A DNA stretch of 64,000 nt, taken from assembly GCF_048569485.1 (NCBI RefSeq), contig NC_134353.1:430921399-430985398 (forward strand). Reading direction: 5' to 3'. Shown here piece after piece: positions 57,286 to 64,000 of the stretch (position 1 is its first letter; the number at the start of each line of letters is the position of its first letter). Both the position numbers and the translations under genes were made by a program. This DNA comes from Anomaloglossus baeobatrachus (taxonomy: Eukaryota > Chordata > Amphibia > Anura > Aromobatidae). The notes below the pieces were generated by a model. The model searched no databases. It saw only the letters and a list, made by a program, of their open reading frames with translations, and was not told the DNA's origin.

Positions 57286-58765
57286 CAAGTGCATCTCAGT
57301 AAATTAGAATATCATCAAAAATGTAATTTATTTCAGTAATTCAAAACAAAAAAGGAAACATATATAAAGTCATTACAAAAAGAGTGATCTATTTGAAGTG
57401 TTTATTTCGGTTAATGTTGATGATTATGGCTTACAGCAAATGAAAACCTCAAAATCATCTCAGAAAATTAAAATATTATATAAGACCAACTAAAAAATAA
57501 TTTTAAACTCAGAAATGTTAATGTTGACCTACTGAAAAGTATGTACGGTAAATGCACTCAATACTTGATCGGGGCTTCTTTTGCATGAATTACTGCATTA
57601 ATGCAGCATGGCATGGAGGCGATCAGCCTGTGGCACTGCTGAGGTGTTATGGAAGCCCAGGTTGCTTTGACAGCAGCCTTCAGCTTGTCTGCATTGTTGG
57701 GTCTGGTATCTTTCATCTTCCTCTTGATAATACCCCATAGATTCTCTATGGGGTTTAGGTCATGTGAGTTTGCTGGCTAATCAAGCACAGTGATACTGTG
57801 AAACCAGGTTTTGGTAATTTTGGAAGTGCAAACAAGTGCCAAGGCCTGCTGGAAAATTAAGTTTCCATCTCCAAAAAGCTTGTCGGCAGAGGGAAGCATG
57901 AAGTGCTCTAAAATGTCCTGCTAGATGGCTGCGCTGACTTTGGTCTTGATAAAACAATGGGCCTACACCAACAGGTGACATGGCTCCCAAACGATCACAG
58001 ATTGTGGAGACTTCACACTAGAACTCAAGCAGCTTGGATTGTGGTCTCTCCACTCTTCCTCCAGCCTCTGGTACCTTCATTTCCAAATGAAATGCAAAAT
58101 TTACTTTCATCTGAAAACACCACCTTGGACCACTGAGCTACAGTCCAGTTCTTTTTCTATTTGGCTCTTCTGGCATTGTCTATTGGTTATGAGTGGCTTG
58201 ACACAAGGAATGCGACAGTTATAGCCCATGTCCTGGATATGTCTGTATATGGTGGCTCTTGAAGCACTGACTCCAGCAGCAGTCCACTCCTTGTGCTCCC
58301 CCAAATTTTTGAATGGCCTTTCCTTAACAATCCTATCAAGACTGCGGTTATTCCGGTTGCTTGTGCACCTTTTTCTACCACACTTTTTCCACTCAACTGT
58401 CCATTAATATGCTTGAATACAGCACTCTGAACAGCCAGCTTCTTTAGCAATTGCCTTTTGTGGCTTAACACTAGAAGTCCCAGAGAGGGGTTATTTAACA
58501 TTTCTACCATTGGAACCCTATGGAGCTAGAAATTCCTGGGACTTCTAGTGTTAACCTCTTTGCGGAGTGTATCAATGACTGCCTTCTGGACATCTGTCAA
58601 GTCAGCAGTCTTCCCCATGATTGTGTAGCCTACCAAACCAGACTAAGGGAAAATTTTAAACGCTTAGGAAGCCTTTGTAGGTGTTTTGTTGTAATTATTC
58701 TTATTTTCTGAGATGACTACTTTTGGGTTATCATTGACTGTACGCTATAATCAATAGTGAAAACC
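57286..58765 (-). mobile_element. Tc1/mariner transposon, decayed, right end lost
   Basis: Left end CAAGTGCATCTCAGTAAATT at 57,286, preceded by TA. The minus strand codes pieces of a Tc1 transposase: SRATIYRHIQDMGYNCRIPC (~58,180-58,240), the ENLWGIIKRK-type text in reverse (~57,700-57,745) and WASIPQQCHRLIA-type text (~57,610-57,640). Many breaks, so an old copy. The matching right terminus is missing after ~58,765. An 82-bp MITE sits inside. Confidence 0.8.
58469..58550. mobile_element. piggyBac-type MITE (82 bp)
   Basis: Ends CACTAGAAGTCCCAG (58,469) and CTGGGACTTCTAGTG (to 58,550), flanked by TTAA on both sides (58,465-58,468; 58,551-58,554). The surrounding Tc1 coding text is continuous across one TTAA, so it is a clean insertion. 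Among the smallest elements with full ends. Confidence 0.92.
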
Positions 58766-58825
58766 TATATCACAGAAAAGGAAAATACTGGCCCTAATAT
58801 GATTCTCCCTCTTGTGAAGTGCCTA

Positions 58826-59274
58826 ACAGAGGGGGCGGCACCCTGAGATTGATATGGTGCTTCCACTCACCGTAGACTGTCCCTATCTGACCAAGTCCAG
58901 CTTATCTCACCTGCCCATCCTTTCCATTCCTCCTGCATCAGCCATTGTGCTATAAGGAGATGGAACACCGGCCCACCAAGCCTTCATGAAAATCTTGCCA
59001 AGCATCTCTTTACCAGCCTCCTGAGGAACCATTTTGTCTGGGGAAACATGTCGAGGCATCGGGCATGGCTTCATACTTCAGGAGAGATAAGTAGATCTCC
59101 TTTGTCCCACTACCTCTGTACCTGCCAATTACGTTTATCAGCACCTTGTTTTTTGCACTTTTGACTAGGCACTTGCACTTTTTTCGGCGGGGACTACAGA
59201 GTCAGATAGGGACAGTCTACGGTCAGTGGGGGCGCCATATTGATCTCAGGGTGCTGACCACTGCTGTTAGGCAG
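58826..59274 (+). mobile_element. Small hammerhead-bearing element with inverted arms
   Basis: TGCCTAACAGAGGGGGCGGC...CACCGTAGACTGTCCCTATC (58,826-58,890, cited in parts) is mirrored at 59,197-59,274 (GATAGGGACAGTCTACGGTC ... GCTGTTAGGCAG). A hammerhead with intact core lies in the middle (59,016-59,057). No coding, ~450 bp. The architecture is the same as the insertions at 7,102-7,493 and 31,059-31,352. Confidence 0.7.
59016..59057 (+). ncRNA. Hammerhead ribozyme motif (PLE type), core intact
   Basis: Stem I GCCTC/GAGGC (5 bp, perfect), core CTGAGGA at 59,021-59,027, one extra A, stem II CCA/TGG with an unpaired G, GAAA at 59,043-59,046, stem III ACATGT (A-U, C-G), cleavage after C at 59,052. 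All invariant core bases are present; stem II is weak. Confidence 0.68.
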
Positions 59275-59492
59275 TGCAGTATAAAAAGAATAAAACACTT
59301 CAGCTTACCGTAGGCAACTGTGCGCCAGGACTTAGAGGTGCTCGCAGTCCCCCAGGCAAGCTAGACTGATACAAGGCTGAAAGGTTGGGAGAATTGGATC
59401 CAGCACCAAAATCCAACATTTTAAAATATCAAAATTTTATTCGACATCTAAAACTTCCAAAGGATCCATAAGATGAGAGGACGCGCATAAGG

Positions 59493-59545
59493 GCACCTTA
59501 CGCGTTTCGGACAGAAAATAAAAACTAGTCCTTACTCATAGGTGC
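59493..59545 (-). ncRNA. Variant hammerhead motif (A3/U8 core)
   Basis: Minus strand: stem I GCACCT/AGGTGC (6 bp, perfect), core ATGAGTA in place of CTGANGA, one extra A, stem II GGAC/GTCC (4 bp, perfect), GAAACGCGT, cleavage position A. All parts are in canonical order; only positions 3 (A for C) and 8 (T for G) differ from the core rule. Confidence 0.6.
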
Positions 59546-59943
59546 ATATGCATAAAAATAACACACTAAGTATCCAAGAGCAGACTTCTGAAAAAACTAG
59601 GGAACACCCATTTCCTGCTAGGAAGAAGCAGAACATTGCAGCTGAGGAATGTCATTAATTAATTAATTGGGCAAGCTGAATGGAAACAAGAAAACCCCAA
59701 AAAAACCCAGCAAAACAAAAACCCAAATATGGGAGAGGGGAAAAAAGAAGAAGAAAAAGGGGGGGGGTTGGGAGAGGAAAATATAATTGCAGTTATAGTA
59801 TATATCGCAAGTCTGAATGGTAGTTTAAGCCGCTTGGGTGTCGCGCATCTAATCTCATAATCCACTTTGCCTCTGCATAAAGTAATAGCTGGAACCAGTC
59901 TGCACCCCCATAGGAACAATTCACCCTTTCGATACTGGCTACT

Positions 59944-60150
59944 TTAAAAATGAGTAAAGTCTCCATTGTGTTGTTCTTTGAAGTGCCTTGTTAGTCTTGA
60001 GATAGATCTGTGCTTCTTTCCCTGATCTGGAACTGCGCAATGTGAATGTGCCAAAATACCAGTGTGCTCGGATATGCGTCTCCGTAGGGGTCTTGAAGTA
60101 CAACCCACATAATATTTATTGCACAGGCAACATGTGGCCTTGTATACCAC
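59944..60150 (-). pseudogene. Penelope-like GIY-YIG endonuclease fragment
   Basis: 68 codons: MVYKATCCLCNKYYVGCTSR, then RRISEHTG and SRLTRHFKEQHNGD. The VYxxTC..CNxYYVG core and the EH pair are the GIY-YIG nuclease of PLEs. It has a proper stop at 59,944 but no RT part. Confidence 0.82.
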
Positions 60151-60212
60151 ATATGTCGTGGAGCAGTTAATAAAGAAAGTGATAGTATTATCATTGCCTT
60201 GATTGTCTTGTT

Positions 60213-62037
60213 TTTTCAGAAGTCTGCTCTTGGATACTTAATGTGTGTCCTTTTTAATGCATATCCACCTATGATTAAGGACTGTTTTTTTATTTTGTTC
60301 GAAACGCGTAAGATGCCCTTATGCGTGTCCTCTTATCTTATGGATCCTTTGGAAGTTTTAGATGTCGAATAAAATTTTGATATTTTAAAATTTTGCATTT
60401 TTGTGCTGGGTCAAATTCTCTTAACCTTTCAGCCTTGTATCCGTCTAGCCTGCCTGGGGAACTGCGAGCACCTCTGAGTCCTGGAGCACAGTTGCCTAAG
60501 GTAAGCTGGTCTTTTTTTTTTCTTTTTATACTTTACTGATCAGGCCAATGTGGCTTACATGCTCTGCCGGCACTGTGCCCAGGTGAATTAATGTACAGCA
60601 ACATATATACATACTTCTATATACTATATTCTATCGGTGGGGTTAATTTTCCATACATCCTTTTTCTTGGACACTTTTTTTGATTATTTGAGCATGGATC
60701 CAACTCTCCCACTTGACAATGATGATAGACGAAAAAAGGTAGTCAATATTTTTCCTCTGGAACCAATATACAATATGGTACCTCATCCACTAACAGAGAA
60801 AATGATATTAACACCTTCTGGGATCTTGAGAAACTCACCTCATAGAGACTTAGAACCTGGTGGGATTCAGAGACTTTAAAAAATCTGTCTAAAAAAAAAA
60901 CAAACCATGATCCCACGTGGTCTACGTGTACAGAAAAACCCAATCTTTTTGTTCACCGATTTATTTTTGGAGGAATGGAATAATAACCTTACAACATGTT
61001 CACTACAGCTCATGAATCTCATACTTAAAGCTGAAGATGAGAGGCTAAATGAATTAGACACTAAAATAAAAAAAAATCATAAATGATTCTCCTAAAAAGA
61101 CATATAACGCAGCTGATATTAAAAAAATGGATTGACAAGCTGATGGATAATATAAGCAAGCTTGAAGAGGACATTATTGATCTTAAACAGAGTAAATACA
61201 GACATGATTGCATAGATTATGAGCAAAACTAAGTACACACTTGGCATATTCAAAGGAAAAGAAAATCTATTTTAAAAAAATGACAGATCGGGAACATTTA
61301 CACCCACTGATATGGACAACAGGGGGCAGTACTGAGTCAGTCGTATCCTGACCTGGTTCAAACGTTAATTCCAACTACAATCCAAAAAACACAGAGGCGA
61401 AAGGCAAAAAACGCATAGAGGCGGAAGGAAACCTAACTAGTGGAGCAAGATGATATCCAGATCGCAACTGCTGACGCCGGAATTGGAGATATCTATGAAT
61501 CCTGATGATAAGGAGTTTTCATTAGTCAATCTTTCAGCTTGCATTATTACATCCAATCAAATTAGAGTTTTACAATGTGGCTTAAATTTTGCTCCAGGCA
61601 ATAGAGCTGACATTTCAAACTATGAAAGACTCTAATAGATTTGTAAGAAACCTGACTATAAAGAAACATTTGCAAATAATCAAACAGATGTACAACCTAT
61701 TAATGTGAACAACAGCATGACAATAACTGGATCCGTCCTTGTCAATGGACCTGTGTGAACAAGTGTCTACAAAAATTCATGAATTCAACGGTAAACCCTT
61801 CTCTGTATCTTCCATTCCTCCGTTCAAAATCACTAACAGGGACTTTTATCCCATCAGGTCCCGAGTAACAATAATAGACACATACCAAGACCGCATGGAA
61901 ATAGAACTTAGAAAATTATTGGCTGAAGACTCTAAAAATCCTGACAATTTACCCCCATTTGAGAGGCGGGATCTTAAGAAACTTTCTACCAACCATTATA
62001 TTTCTATTAGGGCCGCAGACAAGAGGGGCTCCTTGGT
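60213..62037 (+). mobile_element. Penelope-like element, 5' part (plus strand), cut by an L1
   Basis: Terminal repeat 60,213-60,510 with a variant hammerhead, then a leader, then the start of the coding region at the ATG at ~60,694 (MDPTLPLDNDDRRKK). Recognisable N-terminal PLE blocks follow: LMNLILKAEDERLNELDTKI (~61,012-61,070), VNLSACIITSNQIRVLQCGL (~61,525-61,590) and YISIRAADKRGSLVIL (~62,000-62,045), the last being the PLE 'IRPADKGG' box. The rest is replaced by the 3' end of an L1 at ~62,038. The coding is broken in several places. Confidence 0.75.
60266..60315 (+). ncRNA. Variant hammerhead motif (A3/U8 core)
   Basis: Stem I CACCT/AGATG (one mismatch), core ATGATTA at 60,271-60,277, one extra A, stem II GGAC/GTTC (with a G-U pair), GAAACGCGTA at 60,301-60,310. 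Same A3/U8 substitution as at 59,493-59,545 and 31,197-31,237. Confidence 0.55.
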
Positions 62038-64000
62038 CATTTTATTTCAAATCTGTTTTATTGATGAAACTGTTGTCAACATACAAACATATCATTTGTG
62101 CAATTACAATACATAAACATCATTTTCTCAATGCCGGGATAACATCCAGAAATTGTTACATTACTAAATTTCTTGGAATTCTTCAAATTATCTTTGTGCT
62201 ATTACCATACAACCACTTATAAATTATAGGTCAGAATTCCCACTTCTTTTGACTTCCCGTATCCTAATATACTCATTCTCCTTGTGTGTCTATTGTCTTA
62301 TGAATTATTGATAAATCTTTTCATATAAAAAATGAAACTAGAAAAATGCAGATTAATGTTCAGAAAAGAAAGAAAGAAGAGGAAAGATACAAGCATAAAG
62401 AAGAGGAAATTAGAGAGAAGGGGGGAGAGGGGGGAAAGCAAGAAAAGAAAAGAAAAAAGGGGGGGGGAAGGAATGAGACTCCCCACCGTTTCTCAGTTCA
62501 AAAAGCTCGCCAAACTCTCCACAAACTCTGGGGACTCCATGAACATAATCCATGGTCTCCAAACTGTAGTAAATTTTTCTGTGTTCCCATTTAGTTCTGC
62601 TGTCAGCTCCTCCATTCTCTGGAGGTTTGTCATCTCCTCCAACCAATCCAGCACCGTAGGGCATCTAGTCTGTTTCCAAAATCGTGGGATAATCATACGG
62701 GCAGCCGCCAGGCAAAATCGCAACATGTCCCTTTTTTGTGTTTTAATAGCTCCTGGGAGCATAGAAAGAAGAGCAACCTGGGGGGATTTTTCTATTTCAC
62801 CTCCGCTCATCTTTTTGTACAGGTAGAACACTGAGTCCCAAAAGGGTTGCAGCTTAGTACAGCTCCACCATATGTGTAGCATTGTACCTGTGTCTGTGCC
62901 ACAAATCCAGCACACATCAGACACAGAGGGAAATATAGCATGTAATTTAGTCGGGTAATGGTACCACCTTGTGAGAATTTTATAACTTTTCTCTTGAGCG
63001 GCGCACGCCAAGGAAAGCTTGTGGGTCCACAGGTACGCTCTGCTCCATTCGTCCTCCGGAATATCCTCTCCCAGTTCCTCTCCCCACCTACAGACAAAGT
63101 GAGGTTTATCCACCCTATTTCTCTGGTTCAGCATTTTATAAATGAGCGAGATGCCATGTCCAGGTGATGAGCCCTGTAAAAATATTTTCTCAAAAGGAGT
63201 AGGGGGTGTCCTCATCCTTCTCTCCCTGTCCTGGTACGAGAGGAAAGATTTCAACTGCATATATTCCATCCAGGAAATCTCTCTCCCTGTGGCCTGCATG
63301 GAAGTATAAGTTGGTAGGGTGTGTCCCTGGAGCACGTGACAAAAACGAGTATCATCCGCCCGAGTAAATCCCCCGAATCTATGGGAGTGGAGTCCTGGGG
63401 GGAACTTCTTATTACCGAATACGGGGGTAAGTGGGCCCTGCTCCTGAGAGAGAGATCCCTTTTTTATCTCTCCATCCCACATCCCCATCGCTGTCCGCGT
63501 GAACTCCATTCCTTTCGCTATCTGGATCCTACTTTCTTTCTCTAACCATGGAAGTAAATGTAAGGGAGTTCCCAGCACATCCTGTTCAATCACCACCCAT
63601 TGTTTCGAATTACCATGAAAATGCCAGTCCAGTAATCTCGTTAGGATAGCTGCCTTGTAATATAATTGAAAATTTGGGAGCCCCGCCCCCCCGTCACTTT
63701 TGTGTCTGGTCAGAGTTTTAATTCCTGTTCGGGGTCTCCTGTTCCCCCAGACAAACCCAGACAAGGCTGTCCGGATCTTGGAGAAGTAACTTAGCGGTAG
63801 CTGTATGGGTATTGTCTGAAACAGGAACAGGAACCTCGGTAACACATCCATTTTTATCGCGTTTATACGCCCAAACCACGTCAATCTCTTTTTGTCATAT
63901 TTCTTTAAGTCCCTGATTGTCCTTTCTAATAAGGGGAAAAAATTGTGATGTACAATTTTTGCTGGATCCCTAGGTACCATAACTCCCAGATATTTTAAAA
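62038..64000 (-). mobile_element. L1-clade LINE, 3' portion (continues beyond the window)
   Basis: Minus strand: ORF2 C-terminal half (62,493-64,000), a ~450-bp 3' UTR with a purine-rich tract (62,395-62,470 on the plus strand is A/G-rich, i.e. C/T-rich in the element) and a 3' end near 62,038 with AATAAA (plus-strand TTTATT near 62,070 and 62,043). It is inserted into the PLE RT region. It is much better preserved than the L1 at 1-1,470. Confidence 0.85.
62493..64000 (-). CDS. L1 ORF2 protein, C-terminal half (partial, open to window edge)
   Basis: At least 501 codons without a stop, running off the right edge; the first Met in view is at 63,980 but the frame continues upstream (LKYLGVMVPRDP), so it is the inside of ORF2 after the RT fingers/palm. 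Blocks seen: FLFLFQTIPIQLPLSYF, FVWGNRRPR, GGAGLPNFQLYYKAAILTRL, WYHYPTKLHAIFPSVSDVCWICG and TGTMLHIWWSC, the last two forming an intact C-x2-C...H-x4-C knuckle. It copies its own RNA onto nicked DNA. With no frameshift over 1.5 kb it is a young copy. The RT catalytic box is outside the window. Confidence 0.85.
   Translation of the reverse strand, partial: LKYLGVMVPRDPAKIVHHNFFPLLERTIRDLKKYDKKRLTWFGRINAIKMDVLPRFLFLFQTIPIQLPLSYFSKIRTALSGFVWGNRRPRTGIKTLTRHKSDGGAGLPNFQLYYKAAILTRLLDWHFHGNSKQWVVIEQDVLGTPLHLLPWLEKESRIQIAKGMEFTRTAMGMWDGEIKKGSLSQEQGPLTPVFGNKKFPPGLHSHRFGGFTRADDTRFCHVLQGHTLPTYTSMQATGREISWMEYMQLKSFLSYQDRERRMRTPPTPFEKIFLQGSSPGHGISLIYKMLNQRNRVDKPHFVCRWGEELGEDIPEDEWSRAYLWTHKLSLACAAQEKSYKILTRWYHYPTKLHAIFPSVSDVCWICGTDTGTMLHIWWSCTKLQPFWDSVFYLYKKMSGGEIEKSPQVALLSMLPGAIKTQKRDMLRFCLAAARMIIPRFWKQTRCPTVLDWLEEMTNLQRMEELTAELNGNTEKFTTVWRPWIMFMESPEFVESLASFLN

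Larger units (their letters stand above)
59303..60212 (-). mobile_element. Penelope-like element, 5' truncated copy (minus strand)
   Basis: It holds the GIY-YIG end (59,944-60,150, minus) and, beyond it, a terminal repeat (59,303-59,595) with a variant hammerhead. That repeat is the inverse of 60,213-60,510, the start of a plus-strand copy, so the two PLEs are head to head (59,420-59,595 against 60,213-60,390: CTAAAACTTCCAAAGGATCC against GGATCCTTTGGAAGTTTTAG). Confidence 0.75.

Overview
The window looks like euchromatic-to-intergenic DNA of a vertebrate with a large, transposon-rich genome, most probably a frog. The evidence is the mix of repeats: Penelope-like elements (PLEs) with hammerhead ribozymes, Tc1 elements, many TWA-flanked (PIF/Harbinger-type) MITEs, hAT-type MITEs ending in TAGTGATGAGC, a Helitron, a TTAA-flanked element, L1-clade LINEs and an Ngaro-type tyrosine-recombinase retrotransposon. 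I see no securely identifiable single-copy host gene. The only long unexplained protein is the 537-codon reading frame at 12,797-14,410, a member of a widespread but uncharacterised multi-copy animal family.

Layout. 1-1,470 is the 3' end of an L1; 1.8-2.3 kb a PLE tail; 2.7-5.66 kb a large hAT-type element carrying a Helitron (2,729-3,603). 6,261-6,898 is a tandem dimer of a ~338-bp unit with a complete canonical hammerhead ribozyme in each unit, followed by a Tc1 fragment split by a small hammerhead-bearing insertion. 8-12.7 kb is MITEs, minisatellites and low-information sequence; 12.73-14.41 kb is the uncharacterised gene. 16.5-18.35 kb is a Harbinger-type MITE split by a 1-kb fold-back insertion; 21.8-23.4 kb is a nearly whole Tc1 inside a TA microsatellite.

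23.7-37.2 kb is one old PLE whose two inverted arms (23.7 kb side and 36.8-37.2 kb) let the nested insertions be dated: a 4.5-kb TTAA-flanked element (24,102-28,616) and a 4.7-kb hAT-type element (28,669-33,389) sit in the left arm, and a MITE (34,290-34,832) sits in the reverse-transcriptase region. The uninterrupted right arm shows the empty target site for both big insertions. 37.2-39.5 kb is MITEs with a perfect 78-bp palindrome. 39.8-45.4 kb is the Ngaro-type fossil (gag-like, RT, RNase H, tyrosine recombinase, SGNH-hydrolase-like parts), followed by four more MITEs to 49 kb. 49.5-51.06 kb is a decayed Tc1; 52.5-56.2 kb a PLE flanked by near-identical 0.55-kb direct repeats; 57.3-58.8 kb a third Tc1 with an 82-bp piggyBac-type MITE in it; 58.8-62.0 kb hammerhead-bearing PLE copies arranged head to head; and 62.04-64.0 kb an L1 on the minus strand with a long open ORF2 running off the window.

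The most unusual signals are RNA, not protein. There are at least eight hammerhead-type motifs of varying decay. Three of them share a coordinated change at core positions 3 and 8 (C3/G8 to A3/U8), which are known to base-pair in the active fold; this looks like a covariant hammerhead variant carried by PLEs. All coordinates and alignments here were made by eye, so ends of repeats without a target-site duplication are approximate.
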